Assembly: GCA_019894735.1 (NCBI GenBank) | Contig: JAGXOB010000023.1 | Span: 1-27,600, forward strand | DNA length: 27,600 nt | From: Promethearchaeota archaeon | GTDB taxonomy: Archaea > Asgardarchaeota > Lokiarchaeia > Sigynarchaeales > SOKP01 | Reading direction: 5' to 3' | Shown here: positions 1 to 8,131 of the stretch, one piece after another | Layout: every line of letters starts with the position of its first letter | Numbering within the stretch: the first letter of the stretch is position 1 | Notes under the pieces: model-generated | What the model saw: only the letters and a program-made list of their open reading frames with translations | Database searches by the model: none | Told to the model about the DNA's origin: nothing | Made by a program: the position numbers and the translations under genes

Positions 1-231
1 AAATTAATGAGTCAAAATCATAAATTACTCCAAGATATTACGGTTTCTGGAGAAATTAACGATCGATTGGTTGATATAGCGTTAAACCATGGAGCTCTAG
101 GTGCTAAAATGACGGGTACTGGTCGGGGCGGATTGGTTATTGCTTTAGCCGAAAACGAAGAAGTCCAGAACAATATCGCTAACGCTATAGAAAAGGAAGG
201 CTACGACGCCTGGAAAACAATGATAGGATGA
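1..231 (+). CDS. mvk: Mevalonate kinase, C-terminal fragment (5' end outside window)
   Basis: Only the last 76 residues are present; the frame is open to base 1. The fragment is the C-terminal GHMP-kinase domain. It opens with a helix of the N-(Q/H)-KLL type, then IDRLVDIAL-like residues, then the glycine-rich GHMP motif 3 (GAKMTGTGRGG), which helps form the phosphate/substrate pocket, and ends with the usual beta-alpha tail. Mevalonate kinase phosphorylates mevalonate to mevalonate 5-phosphate, the entry step to isoprenoids. Other GHMP kinases share motif 3, but isopentenyl phosphate kinase and IPP isomerase directly downstream on the same strand make mevalonate kinase the best reading. The stop is 13 bases before the next start, so it is probably the first gene of a lipid operon. 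Confidence 0.82.
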   Translation, partial: KLMSQNHKLLQDITVSGEINDRLVDIALNHGALGAKMTGTGRGGLVIALAENEEVQNNIANAIEKEGYDAWKTMIG

Positions 232-244
232 GTGTAAAGTAGAC

Positions 245-1060
245 TTGAAGAGCAATAAAAAAATAATACTGTTGAAACTAGGAGGAAGTTTACTTACTGA
301 TAAAAACAAACCATTCTCAATTAGAAAAGAAGTTGTTAAAAGCGCAGTAGACCAAATAATTGAAGCTAATGAAAAATTGATTATAATTCATGGTGGTGGC
401 TCGTTTGGTCACCCCCTAGCAAAAAAGTATAGTGTTTCTAAAGGATTGGATAAATCTATTCCCAATCAAATTTATGGAATAGCTGAAACTCACCAATCGA
501 TGAACAAGTTCAATACTTATTTAATTAATCAATTCTTAGAGAAAAAATATCCTGTTTTATCGATACAAACTTCTAGCATATTTATTAAGGATTCTGATAT
601 CATCTCAACCAATTCACTAGATGTTATTGAAACTGCTTTAGATCTCGGCATAATGCCGATATTGTATGGTGATATTATCCTTGATAAGCAGGGTTCCTTC
701 TCGATTATTTCCGGGGACCAAATAATTTTAGAGTTATGTCGAAATCTAACTAAATATTATGTCTCAAAAGTTGTTTTTGCAATGGAATCAGATGGGTTAT
801 ATATTGTTGATGAAGAAAATAAAAATAATTGTAATTTAGTTACAGAATGTTATTCCAACGAGTTAGACAACTTAAATTTAGCAGATCTCGGTCAAAAGAT
901 AGATGTTACAGGCGGTATCAAAGGAAAACTTAATTTTATCAAGAGTATTTGTAAATCCAAGATTCCCGTTCAATTAATAAATGGATTAATCGAAGGCTAT
1001 ATTCATAAATCGTTAAAGAATCAAATTTTAAATTGTACAAATATATTAATTAATGAATAA
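245..1060 (+). CDS. ipk: Isopentenyl phosphate kinase (IPK)
   Basis: A 271-aa amino-acid-kinase-fold enzyme that phosphorylates isopentenyl phosphate to isopentenyl diphosphate with ATP, the last kinase step of archaeal mevalonate routes. Visible motifs are KLGGSLLT near the N-terminus (residues 11-18), the loop HGGGSFGH (49-56) whose last histidine matches the catalytic/phosphate-binding His of archaeal IPKs, and a C-terminal DVTGGIKGK nucleotide/phosphate segment. Length is normal. The only start that keeps KLGGS close to the N-terminus is a TTG at 245. The preceding gene's stop overlaps a GGATGAG stretch that could serve as a weak ribosome site. It lies between mevalonate kinase and IDI-2. 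IPK can also act on dimethylallyl phosphate, the prenyl donor of the UbiX enzyme encoded convergently. Confidence 0.92.
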   Translation: MKSNKKIILLKLGGSLLTDKNKPFSIRKEVVKSAVDQIIEANEKLIIIHGGGSFGHPLAKKYSVSKGLDKSIPNQIYGIAETHQSMNKFNTYLINQFLEKKYPVLSIQTSSIFIKDSDIISTNSLDVIETALDLGIMPILYGDIILDKQGSFSIISGDQIILELCRNLTKYYVSKVVFAMESDGLYIVDEENKNNCNLVTECYSNELDNLNLADLGQKIDVTGGIKGKLNFIKSICKSKIPVQLINGLIEGYIHKSLKNQILNCTNILINE

Positions 1061-1069
1061 TTTCACAAT

Positions 1070-2197
1070 ATGACTAGTAGCAATTTTGAAAAAGAAAATA
1101 TGCCGAAACCAGAACGAACTAAAGAAATATTCAATAGAAAGGAAGAGCATCTAAAAATTCCGATAGAATATGATGTACAGCATTCTATTAACTATTTCGA
1201 CGATATTAAACTTAATCACCATGCGATTCCGGAAGTTGATCTCGAGGAGATTGATCTTACATTTAACTTCTTTAATAAACAAATTTCAGCTCCTATTTGT
1301 ATTTCTGCTATAACAGGAGGACACCCGGTTTCAAAAGAGATCAATAAAATACTTGCTAAAGCTGCTGAAGAAGAAAATATTATTATGAGTGTCGGAAGTC
1401 AACGAATTGGCTTAGAGGAACCTTCAACTATAGACTCTTTTAATATCGTACGCGAGGTTGCTCCTACTATTCCTGTTATTGGAAACTTGGGTTTAGGACA
1501 GGTAAGTTCACCTTATTTTAAACAAGAGGACTTGAACGCTTGCATCGATATGATAAACGCTGATGCGATGGCTATTCATCTTAATGCTTTGCACGAATTA
1601 GTACAATATAAGGGGAATATCTCTTATGGCAATTTTAGACGAAATTTTAAGAAAATAAGAGGTAACACTAAGATACCCCTCATCGCAAAAGAAGTAGGTT
1701 CTGGGATTAATCAAGATGTTGCTTCGATTATTGATGAATTAGGTTTTGACGGTTTTGATGTTGGAGGGGCTGGGGGTACGAGTTTTGCAGCGATAGAATC
1801 AAAGCGTAATAATTTTGATAACGATAAATATTCCAGAAACCCTGCCGATGTTTTTAGAGAATGGGGAATTCCTACTCCCGTCAGTATCGTCAATGTACGA
1901 AAAGCATCCCAAAAATTAACTATTGCTACTGGGGGATTAAAGACAGGAATTGACATTGCTAAATCAATTGTGCTCGGTGCTGATATTGGCGGTTTTGCTT
2001 ATAAATTCTTAAAATCCTCATGGCAAGATCGGAAAGAAAACACGATAGCAAATACAATAAGGGAAATAAGAACGCTGAAAAATGAATTACGCTCTAGTTT
2101 GTGGTTAATGAATTTAAACAATTTGAGTGAATTGAAAAACAGACGGGAAAAATGCGTTATTATTGGCGATTTATACTTGTGGTTAAATCAAAAGTAA
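1070..2197 (+). CDS. fni: Type 2 isopentenyl-diphosphate delta-isomerase (IDI-2)
   Basis: A 375-aa FMN-dependent TIM-barrel enzyme interconverting IPP and DMAPP. Family landmarks in order: RKEEHL (23-28, diphosphate binding), SAITGGHP (79-86), VGSQR (108-112, FMN), GNLGLGQ (138-144), IHLN (169-172), LIAKEVGSG (204-212), DVGGAGGTSF (230-239) and ATGGLKTG near the C-terminus, which binds the FMN phosphate. The motif that usually reads HLNxxQE reads HLNALHE here, so His175 replaces a strongly conserved active-site Gln, while the neighbouring metal-ligand Glu is kept. The following family PEGD-like segment is also altered (QYKGN). The ATG is nine bases after the IPK stop. Cofactor-site conservation makes the family certain; full activity is likely but not proven by sequence. 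Confidence 0.93.
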   Translation: MTSSNFEKENMPKPERTKEIFNRKEEHLKIPIEYDVQHSINYFDDIKLNHHAIPEVDLEEIDLTFNFFNKQISAPICISAITGGHPVSKEINKILAKAAEEENIIMSVGSQRIGLEEPSTIDSFNIVREVAPTIPVIGNLGLGQVSSPYFKQEDLNACIDMINADAMAIHLNALHELVQYKGNISYGNFRRNFKKIRGNTKIPLIAKEVGSGINQDVASIIDELGFDGFDVGGAGGTSFAAIESKRNNFDNDKYSRNPADVFREWGIPTPVSIVNVRKASQKLTIATGGLKTGIDIAKSIVLGADIGGFAYKFLKSSWQDRKENTIANTIREIRTLKNELRSSLWLMNLNNLSELKNRREKCVIIGDLYLWLNQK

Positions 2198-2221
2198 GAT
2201 GCATAATTATATTCTAATATT

Positions 2222-2773
2222 TTACTTATCTCCCCATCTTTTGATTCCGCTATCAATACCCATTTGATCAAGAACTCTCCCTACAAAATATTCATTTAAT
2301 TCTTTGATACTTTTAGGTTTTATGTAATAAGATGGAATCGGTGGAGCAATAACGACTCCCAATCTTGATAATTTTAACATATTTTCTAGGTGAATTGCAC
2401 TGAATGGACTTTCTCTTACAACTAAAATAAGTTTTCTTCGCTCCTTTATTATAACATCTGCTGCTCTGGTGATCAAGTTATCTGCATATCCATTAGCAAT
2501 AGCTGCTAATGTCTTCATAGAGCATGGAATTATTACCATAAGATTGTTCTTGTAAGAACCACTAGCCGGTCCTGCTGTAAGATCATTAACATCGTAATAT
2601 TTATCTGATAATTCAATTATGTCACTTATGTTATAATCAGTTTCAATGTTAATGATTTTCTTAGCTACTTCTGTGATTACTAATTCGGTCGTCTTACCAT
2701 ATTTTTTCAACTGTTTTAACAAGATTACCGCTAACTCTACACCACTAGCACCGGTAATTGCAACAAGTACCAA
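2222..2773 (-). CDS. ubiX: UbiX-family flavin prenyltransferase
   Basis: A 183-aa flavoprotein of the UbiX/Pad1 family, which attaches a dimethylallyl group from dimethylallyl phosphate to FMN to make the prenyl-FMN cofactor of UbiD-type decarboxylases. Visible are ITGASGVELA (6-15, flavin phosphate loop), the SGSYK segment, the VIIPCSMKTLAAIANGYADNLI stretch split by its conserved CSM(K)T core, ERRKLILVVRESPFS, and the APPIPSYY tail. Length is typical. The start is TTG, preceded seven bases earlier by AGGTGA. It is the third gene after geranylgeranyl reductase and polyprenyl synthase. In the archaeal mevalonate pathway the UbiD-like anhydromevalonate-phosphate decarboxylase needs this cofactor, so its placement in a lipid operon is functionally sensible; the UbiD partner is not in the window. 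Confidence 0.9.
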   Translation of the reverse strand: MVLVAITGASGVELAVILLKQLKKYGKTTELVITEVAKKIINIETDYNISDIIELSDKYYDVNDLTAGPASGSYKNNLMVIIPCSMKTLAAIANGYADNLITRAADVIIKERRKLILVVRESPFSAIHLENMLKLSRLGVVIAPPIPSYYIKPKSIKELNEYFVGRVLDQMGIDSGIKRWGDK

Positions 2774-2808
2774 ACACTTTCACCTTTAATAATAAGTATA
2801 TATGGATT

Positions 2809-3852
2809 TTAGAATTTTCTTTCCAATACAAATTTTAGTAAATTTTCGAAAAATTCTATCTCGGAATCGTTTACAACTGGTTTTAATTTTTCAAGTGCAT
2901 CACTAGCTTCATCGTAATATTTTGTGGCGAGTTTTCTACAAATATCAATTACATCTGCTTCCATAAATAAGTCTTTTACTTCTTGGACATCTTCACTACT
3001 TATTTCTGATTTAGAAAATAAATTCAGTAAGTCGTCTTTCTTTTTTGCTTCTAATCTGTTCATAGCTTCAATTAGCAAGCATGTACGTTTTCCTTCACGA
3101 ATATCTCCATCTGTAGGTTTTCCAGTTACTTTTTCGTCTCCAAAAGTTCCTAAGACATCATCAATTATTTGAAAAATTATCCCTAAGTTGATCCCATACA
3201 TTGATAAAAGAGGAGTGTATTCTTTTTCAACTTGTGCGTAATTTGCTCCAATCAAGATCGATTTTTCTATAAGAGCTCCAGTTTTAAGAGAAATCATTTG
3301 GATATACTCATCCATCGATAAACTACTCTTATTTACCATATCGATTTCTATTAACACACCGTGAATCACTTCAGTAAAAGCCTGTCTGTAATAATAAATC
3401 GAATTGAGATTCAAATCTCTTGAAAAGTCTTGGTTAAAATACGCATCTGCACCCATAATAAAAGTAGTATCTCCCCCAATAATGCCTATGCTCGTTCCAA
3501 AATCTGCGGCACCCATTTTTTCGTATTGATTTTTTAAGTAATATTGTTGAAACCTATAATGAAACGCAGGATTTCCCCGTCGAAAATCATCCTTATCGAT
3601 AATATCGTCATGAATCAAGGTTGCATTATGTAAAAACTCAATCCCTACGCTGGGTCGAACAATTTCGTCTGCAATCTTTTTAGTGATTCCATTATAAGTG
3701 GCGATAGTAAGCAGTGGTCTTATTCTCTTACCACCAACCAAGAAATAATCTTTTATTTCCGAATAATAATCTATAAGAAACTTATTGTTCATACTGTTTA
3801 TTCTTTCATCAAAAATAGATGCTATCGTTGCGTTTATTTTGGGAACATACAA
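2809..3852 (-). CDS. Polyprenyl (geranylgeranyl-type) diphosphate synthase
   Basis: A 347-aa trans-prenyltransferase that extends DMAPP with IPP units to make the side-chain precursor of archaeal lipids. Signatures: GGKRIRP (40-46, IPP binding), first Asp-rich motif DDIID (82-86) followed by RRG, a GGD motif, KTGALIE, and second Asp-rich motif DDVLGTFGD (231-239). Two features are unusual. The fifth residue before the first Asp motif is Ala77 where archaeal C20 synthases usually carry Phe or Tyr. There is also an extra Tyr/Gln-rich loop of about 17 residues between RRG and GGD (roughly 98-118). A product longer than C20 is therefore possible. The start is TTG; no nearer alternative keeps the N-terminal helix, and the next ATG is at residue 21. 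It follows the reductase stop by 34 bases. Confidence 0.9.
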   Translation of the reverse strand: MYVPKINATIASIFDERINSMNNKFLIDYYSEIKDYFLVGGKRIRPLLTIATYNGITKKIADEIVRPSVGIEFLHNATLIHDDIIDKDDFRRGNPAFHYRFQQYYLKNQYEKMGAADFGTSIGIIGGDTTFIMGADAYFNQDFSRDLNLNSIYYYRQAFTEVIHGVLIEIDMVNKSSLSMDEYIQMISLKTGALIEKSILIGANYAQVEKEYTPLLSMYGINLGIIFQIIDDVLGTFGDEKVTGKPTDGDIREGKRTCLLIEAMNRLEAKKKDDLLNLFSKSEISSEDVQEVKDLFMEADVIDICRKLATKYYDEASDALEKLKPVVNDSEIEFFENLLKFVLERKF

Positions 3853-3886
3853 TTTTGTGTAAGGTATAAATTTAATAAGATTTCAC

Positions 3887-4996
3887 CTAATCCATTAATT
3901 TTCTCATAACTATTTGGGAACTACGGTAACTTTCCCATAGTTTTAAGAATTTTTTTAAGTTTTCATCACTTTGAAATATCTTATCTCGGGCAATCCTTTT
4001 CGCTTTCAAAACTCTAAGAAAATTGCGATCTAAAGATTTTTCGTAAGTCAAGCCTAATTTATCGAGCTTATCTCGTTTCTCGCAAGTTTTTATAGAATCA
4101 ATAGCGATTTGTCCCGACATCATTGCATATGGAATTCCTTTTCCTGAGATGGGATCAACAATTCCACCAGCGTCTCCTACAGCAAAAACATTATTCTCGT
4201 AAAGTTTGGGTCTTAATCCTACAGGGATTAAATGAGGTTTAAAGATGTCTAATGTTGAATTATTTAGCGCTTGCTTAACAAAAGGGAGTGCCGTAAATCT
4301 TTTAAATTCCTCTCTAGAATTCTTTACTAAATTTATCTGATTCCCCCATCCTACTGTAATTTTATCTTCTTTGGGGAACAACCATGCATAACCCACAGTA
4401 ATCAGACTTTTTATACCGAAAAAAAGATGAACTGAATCCGATCCTAAGTGTTTATCTATACTAGATATCGATGTCTTTCTCTCTTCCGTAATTGTTAGTA
4501 TGATGTCTTTACTAGCAAAAAATGGCCAATTTAATAATTTTAAAGTCGGAGAATTTACACCATCAGCAGCAATTACATATTTCGCCGAGTACTTATCTTT
4601 ATTAGTGGTTACTTCGTATGAGCCATTTTTTTGTTCCACGTTAATCATGGTCTCTTTTTCCTTTAAAAGCGCTCCGCTATCAACCGCCATATCAGTTAGA
4701 AACTTATCAAAAGTACTTCTCCAAACAACTCCGCCCTTACCTTTTTTACTATAAGTTTCTCCATCGACATGGTGCAATTCTAATGATTCAATAACCCTAC
4801 CAATTTTGTCCTCAGGGTAATCGATTTCTTCTACGAGCTCCCACGCAATAGCACCACCGCACGCTTTATACCTGCCATTATCGCTAAGCACTTCTTTTTC
4901 AATGATACACGAAGAGTAACCATTTTCAGCAGCAGTTTTTGCCGCAAATGATCCTCCTGGACCTGCACCTATAATAATGATATCAAAATTTTTCAT
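3887..4996 (-). CDS. Geranylgeranyl reductase family flavoprotein (archaeal lipid saturation)
   Basis: A 369-aa FAD enzyme expected to hydrogenate the isoprenoid chains of digeranylgeranylglycerophospholipids or related prenyl substrates. The FAD dinucleotide loop is GAGPGG (10-15). The conserved KxCGG segment is present as KACGGAI (44-50). The family YxWxFP motif reads YAWLFPKED near residue 210, and the second FAD motif reads VFAVGDAGGIVDPISGKGI near 270-290, with the glycine-rich end typical of this family. It is the first gene of the minus-strand lipid operon, followed by the prenyl synthase and UbiX. Menaquinone- or chlorophyll-type reductases are relatives, but the neighbours argue for membrane lipid maturation. 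The start is a good ATG without a clear Shine-Dalgarno. Confidence 0.9.
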   Translation of the reverse strand: MKNFDIIIIGAGPGGSFAAKTAAENGYSSCIIEKEVLSDNGRYKACGGAIAWELVEEIDYPEDKIGRVIESLELHHVDGETYSKKGKGGVVWRSTFDKFLTDMAVDSGALLKEKETMINVEQKNGSYEVTTNKDKYSAKYVIAADGVNSPTLKLLNWPFFASKDIILTITEERKTSISSIDKHLGSDSVHLFFGIKSLITVGYAWLFPKEDKITVGWGNQINLVKNSREEFKRFTALPFVKQALNNSTLDIFKPHLIPVGLRPKLYENNVFAVGDAGGIVDPISGKGIPYAMMSGQIAIDSIKTCEKRDKLDKLGLTYEKSLDRNFLRVLKAKRIARDKIFQSDENLKKFLKLWESYRSSQIVMRKLMD

Positions 4997-5077
4997 AGCA
5001 TATCATAGTTTATACATCAATGTTTTTTGTAGTAAAGAAAAGCTAGAATAAAAATCGTTTCACATAATCAATAGTAT

Positions 5078-5092
5078 TAAATATATATATAA
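5078..5092 (+). promoter_or_regulatory. TATA-like promoter of the GH38 mannosidase gene
   Basis: The run TTAAATATATATATA is the strongest TATA-type element in the 225-base gap between the divergent reductase and mannosidase genes. An archaeal start site would fall about 25 bases on, near 5105-5115, leaving a leader of over 100 bases before the ATG at 5222. That leader holds an AAAGGAGG at 5110-5118 with no start codon behind it, a T-run at 5144-5151, and a second Shine-Dalgarno-like AAAGGAGA at 5203-5210 that suits the real start (11-base spacing). Confidence 0.5.
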
Positions 5093-5221
5093 TACATAAA
5101 ATTAAACATAAAGGAGGATTAAACCTAAACTTCGATTACTATATTTTTTTTAACTTTAAATAGATTTAAAATTATTCCTTAATTTATTTCTTAAAGATTT
5201 ACAAAGGAGAATCAAGAAAAG

Positions 5222-8083
5222 ATGAATTCTTATAGATTTATTGATAAAATTGGTCATTATTCTGGGAATAGACGGTTAGATTGCCAGAACCTTGAGGAAC
5301 CCGACGCAGATACTGAAAAAGTTAGGGAAAGGTGGTTAAGATCTAACAGAGAAATATCACTCAAGCGAAGATTAAGGTTGTGGAAAAATACTTGTCCAGA
5401 GTTAGAAGATTTAATCATTCATCAAGTTGGAGAATCCCACATCGATTGTGCTTGGATGTGGAGGTATGAACAAACACGAAAAAAAGCACAAGTTACTTTT
5501 AAAAAGGCAGTACTTCATGCTAAAATGTTCCCAGAAACGTTTTGCTTTGCTTTAAGCGAACCATTGCTTTTAGAGTGGATTAAACAGGATGATCCCGCGC
5601 TATTTAAGCAAATTCAAGCGACAGTAAAGGCGGGAAACATTGAACTCGTAGGCGGATCCTATGTTGAGCCCGATTGCATGATGCCCTCGGGAGAATCGTT
5701 TGTAAGGCAAAGGTTATACGGGATGCGATTTTTTAGAGAAAATTTTGATATCCTTCCTAAAGTGGAATGGTTTTTAGATTCTTTCGGGTATAATCGTGGC
5801 TTACCTCAAATATTAACCAAATCAGGAGCAAAATACTTTTGGACAACAAAAATTACCTGGAATCTCCAAACAACCTTTCCCTTTGTGAATTTTTGGTGGC
5901 AAGGACCCGATGGCTCCAAAATATTGACAGGGCATTTTAACATGGGAGATGGTCCCATAAGTTCTTGGGAAAAGTTCGGGATAGGCCATCATTTGTTAAC
6001 AGATAATGGCCAAAAAAGTTGGAACTATAAAGATAATTATGATGATCTCATTAATCATGTAGGAGAAGAATATTGTCCTCATGTTGGATATTTCTTTGGG
6101 TTGGGTGATGGGGGTCACGGACCTACTCATAAGGAAGTCGCAATAGCAAATGAACTAGCTAAACTTCCTATGTTTAAATGGAGTCGTGTGGAAAACTTCT
6201 TCGAGGAATTAAATAAATATTCAGAAAGATTTCCAATTTGGGACGATGAATTATATCTTGAAAATCATCGGGGATGCTTTTCAAATCATTCGGACGTTAA
6301 AAGAAATAATCGCAAATTCGAAAATAATTTAATCTCGCTTGAAAAATTGGCTGTTTTAACCTCGTTAATTACCCCTAATTATAGTTATCCTAGTGAGCAA
6401 TTTGAGCAGCTTTGGAAAATAACCTTAAAAAATCAATTTCATGATGTCTTACCCGGCAGTTCCATACCTGAAGTATATGATGATTGTTGGGATGATTGGA
6501 AACTGCAAGATAGCTTGATCTCCAATATGATAAAAGAAATAGGATCGAAATTATTATCCCAAAATAATGAGAAGAGTTCTAAATCTGGCGAAAAATTCTT
6601 TCTATTCAACTCTCTCCCTTGGGAAAGGACATCAAGACTTTTTATACCCACTTCAGTTGTAGGTCAAAGTACTTCAGAAGAAAAAGATTGGAAACCTAAT
6701 CCTGCGAAATTAATCTCTTTAAACTCAGAGAATTTAGAATTCTATTGTCAACCAGTTTCCAAGGAAGATAAGAGTTGGAAGGACTCCAGACCCGCCGGCT
6801 GGTGGACTATCATTACATTAAAGTCATTATCCATAACTCCTTTTAAAGTAACTCTAACAGAAGAAAAATCAGATAAAACTGAAATCAATGTTTCTTCATA
6901 TAAAATTTCAAACGGAATCACCCATCTAGAACTAAGTGAAACCACGGGTGCATTAGTAGAATTACGAGGGGAAAATCTTAACAATGGAACAAATCTTTTG
7001 GAAGGAATCTCGTCTAATCTCACCAAAGGCTTTATCGACGATGATAAAAAGTTTCCTGCATGGAATCTTACTCCTGAATACTGGAATTTTCCCTTGGATT
7101 TACCCAATGATCGTGGGGTGGAAATTGAAGTGGTAGATAATGGTCCTGTTTTTGCTTCTATTCAAATTAACCGTTTATTAGGAAAGGATGTCGTTATTCA
7201 AAAAATCACATTATTTAAAACGCTACCTGAAATATATCTTGAATATATTACCGATTGGAATCAAACAAATACGATGCTCAAAATTAAATATAGCACTGCA
7301 ACAAAATCCGAGATAGCCACTACTGATGGAGCATATGCAATAATAAATTTTAAAACCAAACCGGAAACTCCTTGCGATAAGGCACGGTATGAGAAAATTT
7401 GCCATAAATTCGTTGACGTGAGCTCTCCTGATAAAAGATGGGGTATTGCACTAATAAACGAAGGAAAATATGCATTTGATGTTAATGGTGGTGATATTAA
7501 ATTGACTCTTTTGCGATCTTGCATATATACTCCTCCCTCTCCTGAAGCGTGGGTGAATTTAGAAAGAGAGCTTAATCGAGATCTAAATAATCATGAGGTA
7601 CCAAAATTCAGTGAACTCGGACCATTTCGATGTAATTATTTATTATATCCTCATAGTGGAAGTACTTTAACCAACCGAGATAACACAGCAAATTCAAAAG
7701 TAAGAAGAAAAGCAGAAGAATTTAATAATCCAGTCATAATTATACCCCTAGAAGGAATTAATGAAATTGAAAATCGATCATTATTAAACGGAGAATCTTT
7801 GTTGGAAGTTTCACCTTCAAACATCAGTTTAGGAGCCTTAAAATACGAAGAGTGGCAGAAAGATAATTCAGTTATTATCCGATTTTTTGAAGGTTGTGGA
7901 CTCTCCGCGTCAGCTGAAGTAAAAATTCATCCAAAAATAGCAAAAATGATCAAGAAAATAGAAGAAACCGATTTGTTGGAAAGGTCTTTAAATCAAAATC
8001 CCAAATGGAATAAAAATGAAGGTATATTCAGCTTTAATATGGATAAATTTGAAATTCGCAGTTTTAAATTCATATTCAGATAA
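5222..8083 (+). CDS. GH38 alpha-mannosidase, intracellular type
   Basis: A 953-aa glycoside hydrolase of family 38 that removes alpha-linked mannose by a retaining, metal-dependent mechanism. The catalytic domain shows HIDCAWMW (73-80), with His73 and Asp75 as zinc ligands, WFLDSFGY (183-190), with Asp186 as expected nucleophile, the GLGDGGHGPT loop (293-302), and NQFHDVLPGSS (404-414), whose His407 is another zinc ligand. After about residue 460 come the beta-rich C-terminal domains usual in GH38. No signal peptide or membrane segment is visible, so it is probably cytosolic, like the MAN2C1/bacterial group that trims free oligosaccharides. It stands alone on its strand, and a sugar-type GPH transporter lies 12 kb downstream. 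Substrate linkage cannot be told from sequence. Confidence 0.92.
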   Translation: MNSYRFIDKIGHYSGNRRLDCQNLEEPDADTEKVRERWLRSNREISLKRRLRLWKNTCPELEDLIIHQVGESHIDCAWMWRYEQTRKKAQVTFKKAVLHAKMFPETFCFALSEPLLLEWIKQDDPALFKQIQATVKAGNIELVGGSYVEPDCMMPSGESFVRQRLYGMRFFRENFDILPKVEWFLDSFGYNRGLPQILTKSGAKYFWTTKITWNLQTTFPFVNFWWQGPDGSKILTGHFNMGDGPISSWEKFGIGHHLLTDNGQKSWNYKDNYDDLINHVGEEYCPHVGYFFGLGDGGHGPTHKEVAIANELAKLPMFKWSRVENFFEELNKYSERFPIWDDELYLENHRGCFSNHSDVKRNNRKFENNLISLEKLAVLTSLITPNYSYPSEQFEQLWKITLKNQFHDVLPGSSIPEVYDDCWDDWKLQDSLISNMIKEIGSKLLSQNNEKSSKSGEKFFLFNSLPWERTSRLFIPTSVVGQSTSEEKDWKPNPAKLISLNSENLEFYCQPVSKEDKSWKDSRPAGWWTIITLKSLSITPFKVTLTEEKSDKTEINVSSYKISNGITHLELSETTGALVELRGENLNNGTNLLEGISSNLTKGFIDDDKKFPAWNLTPEYWNFPLDLPNDRGVEIEVVDNGPVFASIQINRLLGKDVVIQKITLFKTLPEIYLEYITDWNQTNTMLKIKYSTATKSEIATTDGAYAIINFKTKPETPCDKARYEKICHKFVDVSSPDKRWGIALINEGKYAFDVNGGDIKLTLLRSCIYTPPSPEAWVNLERELNRDLNNHEVPKFSELGPFRCNYLLYPHSGSTLTNRDNTANSKVRRKAEEFNNPVIIIPLEGINEIENRSLLNGESLLEVSPSNISLGALKYEEWQKDNSVIIRFFEGCGLSASAEVKIHPKIAKMIKKIEETDLLERSLNQNPKWNKNEGIFSFNMDKFEIRSFKFIFR

Positions 8084-8131
8084 ATTTTTTTCTAACTTAT
8101 TTTATCTTTTGAATTATTATTTAAGTTTTGA

